Shown here: positions 33,707 through 44,506 of the stretch, piece after piece
Layout: each line of letters begins with the position of its first letter
Position numbering within the stretch: the stretch's first letter is position 1
Assembly: GCA_028274465.1 (NCBI GenBank)
Contig: CM051457.1
Span: forward strand, 108,065,982 to 108,129,981
Direction: 5' to 3'
DNA length: 64,000 nt
Source of the DNA: Plantago ovata
Taxonomy: Eukaryota; Streptophyta; Magnoliopsida; Lamiales; Plantaginaceae
Notes under the pieces: model-generated
The model's database searches: none
Seen by the model: the letters and a program-made list of their open reading frames with translations, nothing else
What the model was told of the DNA's origin: nothing
Made by a program: the position numbers and the translations under genes

Positions 33707-36475
33707 TTAAACGATCACCTCATATTTGTGCCGCGCAGTCCAATTACGATCAATATGCAGATGAAGATCCTCGTTTCCCATATGTCGTTGCTCCTCTAGT
33801 ATTTCCCTTGCAGACTCGATAAGTGATTTGCTGCATTTTTTCCAATTTGAATAGAGCTGAATTGATTGAAGAGTTTGTATTTCTCCAATTTCTATAGGGA
33901 TGCCCTCCTCCATTCTTTCCATATCAAAAAACACAAGGTGCTCAAGGCATGGGAGAACAGAACCACCCTCTGTTACTGTCCACCGTACTAGATTTGACCG
34001 TGAAATACACAGGTATCTCAGACTAGGGAAATCCTCCTCACACAAATCCCATTCCTCACCCCCATTTTCATAATGCAATAATAGCCATTGAAGATGGGGC
34101 AATGATCCAATCTGTTTCCCCATGTCTTCCCAATTGAAATACCCAACCCAGAATTCCAATTTCGTGATCGATACAGACAACTCCAACTTTGATTCAAACG
34201 CCAAACAACGATCCGGAAATTCACAGATATATGACAGAGACTCTAGTTTTGTTAGACGGCCAAGATTTTTAACGTGTTCGGAAGACACCTTTCCTTCTAC
34301 TTTCAATTTCTTAAGATTCTGAATCTTCCCAACAATCTCTTCTGAACATCTGAAATTGAAGACCCAACCGAATGTGTGGAGGTTTTCCAAGACAGTGGTG
34401 TTATCTTCCCCAACCCCTTTCGCACCACAAGGATCCTCTTCTATGGTCAAACCACGAATTGACTCTAGATGCTTAAGTTGCCGCATTTCCCATATTTCAT
34501 ACGGTAAATCAACAACCCGTTTTATGATTAATGTGTGTAGATTCCATAATAGATAACCCATGGGAATTAAGGAATGTCGAATATTAAAAACATCAATGTA
34601 CCGCAAATTAATCGTATCAAAGATACGAAAGGGGAACCTTCTAGTGTCTTGTTTCCATATCCTCAACAATTTTAAATTAGTTGACGAGTAATCATCATCA
34701 AATTTAAGTGATCGAACAACCGATGACGAAGGTAGAGCATAATGGTATCCGACAGAATTATTTTGTTGTCCCCCGGTACGTGAATTGATGTAAATCTTAT
34801 TCTGGCTGCAATAGCTTTGTGATCGAAACCTCTTCTTCTTATCTTCTTTCAAACAAAAATCTCTCAATAGATCATGAATTTTGCAAACTTTCATTTTTCT
34901 ACTGAATTTCCACCTGGAGACAATTATGAGATTCCGGCTGGCAAGATCTTGAAAATGCTCGTATGCAACCTCTTCCAAACTCTCTCTTTCTTTTGGTTTG
35001 ATAAACCCTTCAGCCACCCATAGATTTATTAGTTCACTCACCTTGATATCATGATCCTCGGGATAAACTCCAAAGTAGAGAAAACACGGCTTCAAATGAA
35101 TAGGCAAGTGGTGATAACTCGTACCTAATATTTGCAAGCAGTGATCACTCACTTCTGAATTTACACTAGAGCTAACATCTTCCTCAATACTCTTCCAATG
35201 TTCTCTATCCATAGATTTTGCTAGAAGTCCCCCGACCACAGCAATTGAAAGAGGGAGCCCTTTACAACTTTTAGCAATTCGTTTTCCAATCTCCTCCAAT
35301 TCCGGAGCACAACTACTTTCCGTGGAAAACACTTTTGCTTTAAGTAGGCTCCAACTTTCATTCTCATTAAGGAGATTCATCTCAAATTTCTTACAAGAGA
35401 AAATACTATCAGCCAAAGCTGACATCCTAGTAGTTACTACAATCCTACTTCCTTGTCTATTATCACGAAGGAACCTCTTAACCTTATCCCATGCATCAAC
35501 GCTCCAAACATCATCAAGTATGATCAAATACCTACGCCCACATAGATGTTTGTGTAATTTTTCCCCCAATTTATGATAATCATCTTCAATATCAGTAGTA
35601 TCTAATTTCATTTCAGTTAGCAAGCCAAATAAGATACCCTGTGAACTAAATTCTTGCGAAATCGTGACCCAACCACGAACATCAAAATGTTTTGCAATAC
35701 GTGGATTATGATAAACAGTTTGTGCCAGAGTGGTCTTACCAATCCCACCCATTCCTGTTACCGGAATGGTCTGCAATTCCTTTTGCTGTATGTTGAGCAA
35801 CTTATCCATCATTTGGGCCAAGGCATCACCAAATGTCGTAGAAGGGTCCTTGAATTGATCGGCAGTTGGTTCCATGTCTAAGCCAACAGATGTCGCCGAA
35901 TCTGTGGGATGCTTATCTTTCTGCAGGGTATCGGCATTTTCTTCAATCTTTGAAGCATCATTCAGGATAAGATCCAAGAAATGTATAACTTTCTGCAGAA
36001 CTTGAGAGAAAAGATCATCGGATTCGGTCTTCCAAGTAGTTTTGCATAGAGCAAGAATATCATCGGCTATGTGAGATTCGATCAAAGGATCATCAATAAT
36101 AGACTCTGCATACTCTAGGTCGACAAGAGCACGAATCTTATACACTGCATCCTCATCAGACTCCGTATGCCCATCAGCCTCTGCATCCACAAGTCCACGG
36201 AAATGAGCACGAATGACGTCTGCAATGCGAGACTCGATAAAGTCTTGAGCATAATACACCACATCTTCAATTTGATCCTCCAAAGCTTCAAAGTCATGGC
36301 TTCTTCGTCCAGTTGAGTAAGTCTCCAGGAATTTCTGTAACAACAGAGCCTTTTGTTCCAGAGAGTCCAGCTGCATCAGCTGGTGGTTGGCAAAGACCGG
36401 ATAGCGAGCTGCCTGGTAGTGCCTGATAGGTTTCATGAGGTTGGTAAGCGTAATCAGAGCTCCATAGGCAGCCAT
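33707..36475 (-). CDS. CC-NB-ARC-LRR resistance protein (NLR2), R1A-like
   Basis: Predicted intracellular immune receptor, 922 residues in a single coding exon, normal length for R1/late-blight-homologue CNLs. It starts MAAYGALITLTNLMKPIRHY, typical of that group. The N-terminal helical domain contains EDQIEDVVYYAQDFIES (about 66-82). NB-ARC motifs are the P-loop GMGGIGKTT (241-249), kinase 2 LIILDDVW (317-324), RNBS-B SRIVVTTR (343-350), CKGLPLSI (404-411), CFLYFGVYPED (464-474) and an IHD form of MHD (533-535). Leucine-rich repeats run from about 590 to the end. IESRIADVI (80-88) recurs as IESHIADDI (132-140) with an acidic linker between. A leader intron of 113 nt (36593-36481) is predicted just before the ATG. 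No disabling change was seen. The recognised effector is unknown. Confidence 0.93.
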   Translation of the reverse strand: MAAYGALITLTNLMKPIRHYQAARYPVFANHQLMQLDSLEQKALLLQKFLETYSTGRRSHDFEALEDQIEDVVYYAQDFIESRIADVIRAHFRGLVDAEADGHTESDEDAVYKIRALVDLEYAESIIDDPLIESHIADDILALCKTTWKTESDDLFSQVLQKVIHFLDLILNDASKIEENADTLQKDKHPTDSATSVGLDMEPTADQFKDPSTTFGDALAQMMDKLLNIQQKELQTIPVTGMGGIGKTTLAQTVYHNPRIAKHFDVRGWVTISQEFSSQGILFGLLTEMKLDTTDIEDDYHKLGEKLHKHLCGRRYLIILDDVWSVDAWDKVKRFLRDNRQGSRIVVTTRMSALADSIFSCKKFEMNLLNENESWSLLKAKVFSTESSCAPELEEIGKRIAKSCKGLPLSIAVVGGLLAKSMDREHWKSIEEDVSSSVNSEVSDHCLQILGTSYHHLPIHLKPCFLYFGVYPEDHDIKVSELINLWVAEGFIKPKERESLEEVAYEHFQDLASRNLIIVSRWKFSRKMKVCKIHDLLRDFCLKEDKKKRFRSQSYCSQNKIYINSRTGGQQNNSVGYHYALPSSSVVRSLKFDDDYSSTNLKLLRIWKQDTRRFPFRIFDTINLRYIDVFNIRHSLIPMGYLLWNLHTLIIKRVVDLPYEIWEMRQLKHLESIRGLTIEEDPCGAKGVGEDNTTVLENLHTFGWVFNFRCSEEIVGKIQNLKKLKVEGKVSSEHVKNLGRLTKLESLSYICEFPDRCLAFESKLELSVSITKLEFWVGYFNWEDMGKQIGSLPHLQWLLLHYENGGEEWDLCEEDFPSLRYLCISRSNLVRWTVTEGGSVLPCLEHLVFFDMERMEEGIPIEIGEIQTLQSIQLYSNWKKCSKSLIESAREILEEQRHMGNEDLHLHIDRNWTARHKYEVIV

Positions 36476-36740
36476 AATTCCTAGTATTTAACAAGCAAAG
36501 CAAGCACAAACAAAGAAAGAAAATGTCAAAATTATTGCAAGAAAAACAAGTAATTAATACTGTATATGTAAAAACGATGTTTTGACGACTTACTTGAGAT
36601 CTGCTAGGTTGTTTGCGTTAATTAGCTTCTTGTGAGGATTGCGTTAATTAGATTATGATAAATTCTTCTTCTTCACATAAATGAATTATTGCTGATGAAG
36701 TGATGATTAATTGATTTTTGCAGGAAATTAAGTAAAGAAG
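36476..36740 (-). promoter_or_regulatory. NLR2 leader exon and intron
   Basis: On the minus strand, agatctcaa|gtaagtcg (GT at 36593-36592) and taaatactag|gaattATGG (AG at 36482-36481) define a 113-nt intron that ends five bases before the start codon. The block recurs upstream at about 37094-37340 and 37677-37900. Confidence 0.6.
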
Positions 36741-37093
36741 GTAGCTGTTGTGGATTAATCAATCAGATTTGTAGTATTAACGCTAATAATCCTACCTACA
36801 TGAAATTTGTAAATATTAGCAATATTTTATTAGAGGCCTACTTGTAAATATTTTATTAGTGACATGTGAAGTAGTATTGTGTAAGTGTGCCTGTTCCAGC
36901 TAATCCTGTCTCACTCATCAATTAATTAACGCTAATTTTTTCATTAAATAAACATTGTTAATTAGTGGATTGATGATATCTAGCTCTACCTGCTACTTGT
37001 AAATATTTTATTAAAGTCCCATTAGTTAGATGTGAACTCTGCCTGTTCCACCTAATCCTGTCTCATTCAGTAACTAATTAGCTACTTGTAATT

Positions 37094-37340
37094 AGCCATA
37101 ATTCCTAGTATTTAACAAGCAAAGCAAGCACAAACAAAGAAAGAAAATGTCAAAATTATTGCAAGAAAAACAAGTAATTAATACTGTATATATAAAAACG
37201 ATGTTTTGACGACTTACTTGAGATCTGCTAGGTTGTTTGCGTTAATTAGCTTCTGTGAGGATTGATCTAAGGAAGATTATGATAAATTCTTCTTCTTCAC
37301 TGAAATGAATTATTGCTGATGAAGTGATGATTAATTGACT
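37094..37340. repeat. Second copy of NLR2 leader block
   Basis: Near-identical to 36472-36740, including the leader intron with its acceptor (tactag) and donor (gtaagtcg). No NLR coding sequence follows it. Confidence 0.85.
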
Positions 37341-37676
37341 GTTGCTGGAAATTAAGAAAACAAGGTAGTTGTGGATTAATCAAACATTGTTAATTAGACT
37401 CTGTTCTCTTCGTCTCAAAAAGTCTAAATTCTACTGATCTGAACTGAACTGAATGGATCTGATGAACTTATTTGTAGTACAAAATACTATTAGCCAAATA
37501 TGAACTGAACTGAATTGAAATTAATGCATCTGAACTGAACTGATTTGAACTGATTTTATTTTTATCAATTTTTAGATGAAAAGAACAAGACTTAGTGATG
37601 ATATCTAGCTCTACCTGCTACTTGTAAATATTTTATTAGCCATATTTTATTAAAAGTCGATGTTAGTTAGATGTGA

Positions 37677-37900
37677 ACTCCTAGTATTTAACATTGAAGA
37701 CCAAAATCAAGAAAGAAATGTCAAAATTATTGCAAGAAAAAGAAGTAATTAATACTGTATATGTAAAAACGATGATTTGATAACTTACTTGAGATCTAAT
37801 AGTTGTTTGCGTTAATTAACTAGCTACTGTGAGGATTGATATAAGGAAGATTATGATAAATTCTTCTTCTTCACTGGAATGAATTGTTGCTGATGATTCG
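37677..37900. repeat. Third, more diverged copy of NLR2 leader block
   Basis: Matches the same block (tcctagtatttaac; gtcaaaattattgcaagaaa; tacttgagatct) with more substitutions and part of the acceptor side altered. It shows that the promoter-leader unit was duplicated more than once. Confidence 0.75.
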
Positions 37901-38835
37901 ATTTTTGCAGGAAAATAAGAAAAAGAAGGTAGTAGTAGCTGTATGGGTGGAGAAGTACTTTTGGCTTTGGTAAAGTTAAATGAGAGTTGATTAATTATTA
38001 AGGACATAATAAAGGTGTCAATTTTATTATAGAGCCCAATAATTGGGGTGATCTCTGAAATTAATTTGAGTAATCCTTCCTATTTTAAATATTTTAAGTA
38101 AGTATCATTTTAAAAGAACCTATTTATAATTATCAATTGTGTTACATAGTCAACCTAATAATATTAAAAGTATTCACCGTAGTTTAGCTAAAATGTTTTT
38201 TTTTTTTTTTTTTTTTTTTTAACTATTAGCAAAAATATCAAAATTTGTCAGAATCCTAACAAATCATATTCACTAAAATTCTGTATGGTCCTAAAAAAAT
38301 TAGGGAACATTTTTCACATAATTAAACATGTGCAAGCCTAACAAAATTTAGTGCATTAATCTTTAAGTTATATATTATTTTTTGGATATGTCCTTTTTCG
38401 TCACTATTGTACAGAAAATAGGAGACTTCTAATTATAATGTGTGGAGTTGATATCGTAAAAAATTATAAGGGACTAGTTAGTCATCACTGATAGGATTTC
38501 TGAAAAGAGTGCTCTCGGCTAGCTAGTCAACATTGATAGGTGTCAAATTAATTTATAGTCGACTTTGGTTTGTGTTAAATTGACCGATATGGGTAGTTTT
38601 GATTTTTTAGTTAGGTCTGATATGGTTGTTTGTCAAGCCTTGGCCTTCATATACTTCCAGAGGCCTGGTCGGACCCAGATGATGGGTATCGAACCTCATC
38701 ATCTTGGTCGGGCCTAAGAGCATTAAGACGCTTTTAGGAAGTCTCAGTTCGTAAATCGTGAACTGGACATATTTCAACATCAACTGTTCACATACATACG
38801 TGCTACTTCTTTAATACGATCACCAGGGGCCAGAC

Positions 38836-38955
38836 AATGAAGCGTAACTCAGCTGGTAAGTTGCTTCACCTCCAACCTATTCGGGGATTCGAGTTATCAC
38901 GGAGATAAATGGAGAACCATTATTGATTCTCGCTTTGAAAAAAAATAAAAAATCA
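38836..38955 (+). mobile_element. tRNA-derived SINE-like sequence
   Basis: A degenerate RNA polymerase III A box (gtaactcagctggtaag, 38844-38860) and B box (ggattcgagttatc, about 38885-38898) are spaced as in tRNA-derived SINEs. An A-rich tail (gaaaaaaaataaaaaa) follows at 38937-38952. No target duplication was identified and the body is short, so a decayed tRNA pseudogene is an alternative. Confidence 0.4.
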
Positions 38956-39569
38956 GCACGCGAGAAACCACTTCTGAAAAATAAAACCGTAGATTTTACA
39001 CAAAAGAAGAAAAACACCCCACAAACACAAACTCCGAAAACGTGAAAGTGGAGGACTACAACAAAAAATAAAGTAGACTTTAGGACCAAAACAAGCACTA
39101 CAAATTGTAGTGGAGGTACAAATTGTAGTGGAGAAGGACCCTACAAAATACAAAACATAGCAAAACCAACTTTCTTTTCGAGGGGCCTGAATGAAAAGTT
39201 GAATAAAAACTCCACAAATCATGAGAGACACAAACAAGGTTGACAGCACGCCAAAAGTGACAAAAGCAGAGTCCAGCTCCAAGTGAACTTGATGTACAGA
39301 CTGCTTTAGCTGCTTCTTTTCCGGTGTGGGTCAACCTGCTGTATCATATGGCATTATCCCAGTCAAGCTAATCAGTTTTTTTCTCATCGATCACTTAACG
39401 AAACGAAACAAACCTGTAGACTGTACACAAAACAAACAAACCTCCACACAAATTGTGAAAATACCAGCCAACTAAAAGAACAAGACAAAAAGGAAGACAC
39501 GTAATTTTGTGTTAAGACTTGGTAGATTTTACCACAAAATTTTGTGGTAGAAAAACCAAAATCTAAAAT
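38956..39569. other. Intergenic
   Basis: AT-rich with no supported gene. A short duplication of acaaattgtagtggag occurs at 39098-39132. Minus-strand frames here are hydrophobic low-complexity read-throughs. Confidence 0.4.
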
Positions 39570-39625
39570 AAAAATGGAGCAAAAGCATCCAGTCATCCCC
39601 TTCTTGTTGCTTTTGCTCCATTTTT
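39570..39625. repeat. Perfect 18-bp inverted repeat with 20-nt loop
   Basis: aaaaatggagcaaaagca (39570-39587) is exactly complementary to tgcttttgctccattttt (39608-39625). The stem ends in A/T-rich sequence. It could be a small MITE core or a hairpin-forming site. There is no evidence of a miRNA precursor. Confidence 0.8.
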
Positions 39626-40145
39626 AGTTTATGAATTATGACTTAAGACTTGTTTAGTTTTACGATTAAAATTACTGTTTTTGGTTAGTCACTTCGTTGA
39701 TCTCATGTACTAATGTTATCGGATTTGTTGTTGATATTACGTACTAATGCTTCATTTTAGTCTATGACATTTGACTTGTGTACTCGTACGCGTTGTGTTT
39801 ATTGTTTTGTGACATGCTAAGAAAACCGATGCATCAAAAAATTATTCCAGAGGACGCCAACACTGCTGTATATCCGGCTGCCTTGAGTATGTCTTTAAAC
39901 TTGCAAAGCATTTGTGTAGCAAATGTCAGCGCCTCATAGCCCTTCCCTTCATGCAGTATCTTTTCCAGCAATAAAACCAGAAAACTGTTCCAGTTCTGCC
40001 ACCCGACCAATCTGCCATATTTGCGGATACAGATCAGTTGTCCTCCCTGTTCCAGTTCTGCCGTAGCCTAACATCACTTGCAGTATTTCATCATGAGAGA
40101 GTGATGTTATCCCCTTAGAGCAAGATCCTGCCGAGCTACTTCCTA
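39626..40145. other. Intergenic, 3' of NLR1 copy
   Basis: No gene was recognised. It may correspond to sequence lying left of position 1 in the other NLR copy, which is outside the window. Confidence 0.4.
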
Positions 40146-42254
40146 GTGTTCTTCTGAGATCCTTCTGCTCGACCAGCCATATTGATCTGGATGCGAGCTT
40201 TGCTCTGTAGGAACCTGAAGATCAGGTTGACGGTTGGGTCATGATACGCTGGACCTTGGTTTGAAGTTCCTCGCCTCCTTTATCATCCCCTTTCGTTTTC
40301 ATGCTAATTGATGCTTGTGTCTTGACATGCCTTAGATGCCTCATCTTCAATATATCCCCTTTGAATTCAATTGTCTCTGAGGCTGTATCCACTATTAGAG
40401 TCTGCAGATTCCACAGTTCGTTAACAGCCTCTGGAAGAACCTTGAGCTCAGTTGCTACGGCCAAAGTAAGATACCTCAAGTGAATGAGTTGCTGCAAAAG
40501 CTTGGTGGATATTTTTGGGAACTTGATATCTATGGCGTCATAAACACGCAACAAGCCGAAGGCATCAGTGATGGATGTAATGTCTGCAGCATCCAATTTT
40601 ATGGGACACTCAATGAAACATAAAAAGGAGCGGACTTTTGGAAGCTTTGGTTTTTGAGAGAAGAAGTCAAAAGCTTGTGAATGGATACAAAGGCGACGAA
40701 CTTTGTCTATATCTGGATGTGGTTCCGACTTGCTGATCTCGCTGAACAAATTTAGTTTCCCCCCTTCTGTTTTACATATTTCACGTACAGAGTCATGGAC
40801 ATGACATATTTTAGCCTCACCTTGTGGGTTCGCTTTCCTGACCATCACTAAGTTCCGATTGATAAGTTCTTTTAAGTTGTTATGGGCAACTTCCTTCATC
40901 GTTTTCCCTCGAATTTTCTGTACGAAGCCTTCTGCAATCCAGAGACGAATCAGTTTTTTGACAGGGATGTCTGCATCTTCAGGAAACATACCTAAATATA
41001 GAAAGCAGTTTCTCAACTCATACGGAAGTTTTTCGTAACTGAGAGATATTATACTTCCCAATAGGACTTTCTCGTCGCCTTCAACGAGGTAACTTTTCAA
41101 GCTCTTACAGACTTCTTCCAAGTCATCCTTGATTGCTGTAATGTCAACTTCTCTTGAAGTTTTCTTCTCCAAAATACCTCCAATGACTACGATGGAAAGG
41201 GGGAGCCCTTTGCATCTGTTTGCTATGTGCTTACCAACACCCACCAGTTCTTGAGGCACACCATCAAGCTTGTCAAACACTTGGTATCTGAGGAGCTCCC
41301 AACTCTCTTTTGCAGTCAGGAACCTCAGGTTATGAGCTTGTGTCCTAGAAGTAGAAGCATTAATCCCCACATCCTTATTGCGAGTCGTAATCAAGACCCT
41401 GCCCGATCTGTTATTTGTTGTCAGTAAAGCCTTGATTTTCTTCCAGGTTTCAATTTCCCAGATGTCGTCCAACACCATGAAGAATTTTCCTTCTGCCAGA
41501 TGACCCTTGACTTGTGTAACTAAATCCTCATCATTGGTGACAGATGTATCTTGTTTGGATGCAGTGAACTTTGACAGAATGTCGAGAAGAACTTTCCTCA
41601 TGTTGAGATTCTCTGAAACATTCACCCAAATTAGAACCGAAAACTCAAAGTTGATAGTTGAATCCTGAAATACTTTCCACGCAAATGTTGTTTTCCCAAG
41701 GCCTGCCATACCGATGACTGAACAAATTTCCAGTTTATCTGTTTCTGTGGTCAGAAAGTCGACAAATGACTTGGTCTCAGCTTCAAAACCAACAATGTGT
41801 TGACTCTTATGCTCAATAACACAACAGGGAAAGTGGTCATTGAAAGAACAAGTAGTAACTAAATGATCTTTGCTTTAAAGCAAACAAACAGAATTAATAG
41901 TGGAAATTTTGTTTAACGCATAGAATGTAATTTGTAATTTACATGAAAGGTTGTTTAATGTCGTTGGAAAACAAAGTTTCTGTTTGGCGCACAGAAAAAA
42001 AAAGAAAAAAAGAAAAGGAGTAAAGAATCATTTGTGGATTGCAAATGGATTAACCATAAAAACCAGATTATAACACTCTTAATGAGTCTTTTCTAGCCTT
42101 TATAACTACTACGTTATGTATCCTGAGAGTTACTATAATAACAGTTGATTGACCTAAGACTTGCACAATGATCTGTATCCACAAATTCGGAGCGTAAATC
42201 CACATATATACATGAAATCAATCTGAGCTGTGGGCTAATGTAAACGCTATGTAT
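40146..42254 (-). pseudogene. NLR1 copy 2, exon 2 and part of intron (truncated)
   Basis: Second copy of NLR1, about 97% identical by eye. Exon 2 starts near 41808. The NB-ARC is complete (P-loop MAGLGKTT, kinase 2, GLPL, VHD). The LRR is cut after the equivalent of NLR1 position 1371, because a 1255-bp deletion joins it at 40260/40261 to 3' flanking DNA (gt microhomology). The frame then reads 14 unrelated codons to a stop at 40222. The CAG of the tandem splice acceptor is CAT here (41809), leaving only the upstream GAG. The intron continues to 42254, where retrotransposon sequence begins. Its first exon lies almost 12 kb away at 53507-53914. A receptor lacking its C-terminal LRR is unlikely to work normally. 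Confidence 0.9.
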
Positions 42255-42264
42255 CCAATCATGC

Positions 42265-42836
42265 ATGTTGAGCCAACTTTGGAGCAAGTTCACAGTCTGC
42301 CGCCCTCTGTTAAGGCCATGTATGATATGCTTGGGAAACAGCTTGTGGATAAGAGAGCTGCTATTCTCAAGGCCAATGAAGAATTGGGCGAGCTCTTGGA
42401 AATGAGGAGGACTTTGCTTCGAGATAATCTACCCAAATAGGGGGAGAAGGATTAGTCAGGATTGAGGGGGAGATTCTGGGTTGGATGGCTTTGGTTTGTT
42501 TTGAAGATAATGGTGGATGAATTATGATGCTGCATTCTTCTGTTTTGCGAGATGGATAAATTGTTTTGGATGCTACAGTTACAATGGATATTAGTTTAGT
42601 TGTTTGGTTAGAAGATTTTTGGTTTTTATAGACTAGTCATATAATTTTGATTAGCCTGTAATTAATCTTCTAAGCAAATTTATGAAGTTGAAGTTTCCTG
42701 ATGAAGTTCTAGAGTTTAGAGTTCTGTTTCTGCATTCGAAAAGATTTCTGCAATCAGTCTTTTGATGTTGAGGTTGAAGTTGAGTCAACCTGACTAATCG
42801 CAGTATTTGTGAAGATTAAGGTAAAAAGGGGGAGAA
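42265..42836 (+). repeat. Extra 3' internal segment of SIRE element upstream of its 5' LTR
   Basis: These 572 bp duplicate 51757-52327, from the end of the env-like frame through the polypurine tract, with only a few differences. They sit directly before the 5' LTR, so the LTR at 42837-43667 also served as the 3' LTR of a mostly lost neighbouring copy. The 10 bp at 42255-42264 match neither NLR1 nor the element and look like filler. Confidence 0.9.
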
Positions 42837-43667
42837 TGTTAGAGTAACGTTTTTACGTTAATCTCCTTATGGACATTATCCTAATTGTATTGGGATTGTT
42901 TTACCTTAACTTAACAACGATCGAATTCAAGAAGGATTTACAGATCAAGAACGAGAATAGAGTTCTAGTTGGATTCGTCATGTTCAGGCAACTTCAAAGT
43001 CGAAGTTGACTAGGAAACTACTTCATCAATGTGAACACGTTTTGGAGTTCAAGTTCAATTAGAAGAGGTGTTCTAATCTGATTCAATGAAGACTTCCACA
43101 CGAAATTCAAGGGTGTTTATAACACTATAAATAGAGTGCCAAAGTCGACATTGAAGAATACACACAAGGACGATACACGTTCAGTTTTGCAGATTACACT
43201 TGAAGTTGCTTCAACGCCGGTTTCAACGTTAGTTGTTCAAGTCTTTTGTTTGTAGTCTATTTACACAACCTGTTTATATATTCCTCGAGGGAGTATAGGT
43301 GAGTTGGTTCTCATATAGATTAGATAATCTAGGTTGTGTTGTGTCGTTTACTAGATAAATAGGTGAGTTCGATATTCATTGTACTCAACATATTGATCTA
43401 GTCGTTTTTGCTAATAAAGCATCTAGCTGTGAATAACAGTTAGAATAAAAGTTTATACGTGTGTCTCTTTACCGCTGCTTTCATAATCTCTGTGCACGTA
43501 TTAGTTTATATTGCTTTATTGATTTACAGGTTATCGAAGTTGTCGTTAACGTTGCGTAAACTTTATAGACAACTTTGCTATCGTTTTTCAGGAATACCAA
43601 ACGTACTCTGTAGGAGTTTTAGATTCTGGACTAACTCTTATTGTTTTAGAGTTCACGTGTTTTAACA
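42837..43667 (+). repeat. 5' LTR of SIRE element
   Basis: 831 bp, TG...CA, with a TATA-like actataaatagag near 43126. It is identical in length to the 3' LTR. Confidence 0.95.
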
Positions 43668-43668
43668 A

Positions 43669-43681
43669 TTGGTATCAGAGC
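43669..43681 (+). promoter_or_regulatory. Primer-binding site (initiator tRNA-Met)
   Basis: TTGGTATCAGAGC starts one base after the LTR and matches the standard plant copia primer site. Confidence 0.9.
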
Positions 43682-43720
43682 CTGTTTCTGTTTTTGTCTC
43701 AGTGATCTTACAGGTACAAG

Positions 43721-44506
43721 ATGGATTCCAACTCGTTGCTTAATCCTAATCCCAACGTAGGGCGTATGCCAGTGCTTGATGGCTCCAATTATGCTTACTG
43801 GAAATTGAGGATTCGAACCTACCTGAAGTCTGTTGATGCTCAATGCTGGGAAGCCTGTCTCAAGCATTATGTTCTTCCTTTGAAGGATCCTGATGAACAT
43901 GGAGACAAACGTCCTGTCAAATATGCAGATTATACCCCAGCTCAGAAGGCGGAGTACAACAACAATGAGAAGGCTCTTAATATCCTTTTTACTTGGGTTG
44001 ATACTCATATGTTTCGTCTTATTTCTAACTGTGTTTCTGCGCAGCAAGCTTGGGATATTCTGCAGAGTCATTGTGAAGGTGATACTAGTGTGAAAGACAC
44101 TAAGCTACGTATGTTAGCCACAAAGTTCGAGAGACTTAGGATGGAGGAGGATGAGGATATTTCAACCTACTTTGCCAAGATTATGGACATATCCAATGAA
44201 TCTGCCCAACTAGGAGAGGTTATGCCCAACAAAACCTTGGTACGTAAAGCTATGAGATCCCTTCCCCCTAGGTTCAATATGAAAATTTCTGCTTTAGAAG
44301 AAAGCCCCCAGTATAGTACTATGGACCTTACTTCTCTTATGAATATTCTTAAAACGAATGAGATGAACATCATAGATCAGGAATAACACTATCAGAAATC
44401 TTCTAGTGCCTTTAGGACTAAAGTTGATCGTGATGATGATAGTATTTGTCTTGAGGATTTTGATGAATCTAAGCCAAAAGCTTACCTTGTTAAGAGAGCT
44501 CATTCC
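43721..44506 (+). pseudogene. SIRE gag, N-terminal part
   Basis: Capsid-forming protein. It starts at ATG 43721 (MDSNSLLNPNPNVGRMPVLD) with the UBN2-type core YAYWKLRIRTYLKSVDA and AQQAWDILQSHCEG. A TAA stop at 44384-44386 ends the frame at 221 residues, but the same frame stays open after it and continues into the zinc-knuckle region. Either this is a recent inactivating mutation or it limits gag length; the former is more likely in this lineage. Confidence 0.85.

Larger units (their letters stand above)
36741..38835. other. NLR2 upstream region, repeats and AT-rich sequence
   Basis: Apart from the two leader copies, it holds three occurrences of ctacttgtaaatattttatta (near 36838, 36990 and 37618), a short ctgaactgaactga repeat (37438-37550) and a poly(T) run of about 25 (38196-38220). 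No gene was seen. Confidence 0.5.

Noticed and set aside
38877..39596. Cluster of minus-strand hydrophobic frames that could look like membrane proteins
   Set aside because: The Phe/Val/Cys-rich sequence comes from A-rich plus-strand DNA; the frames overlap each other and have no conserved motif.
39570..39625. miRNA precursor
   Set aside because: The stem is only 18 bp and perfectly paired with no extended imperfect stem; an inverted repeat is the safer call.
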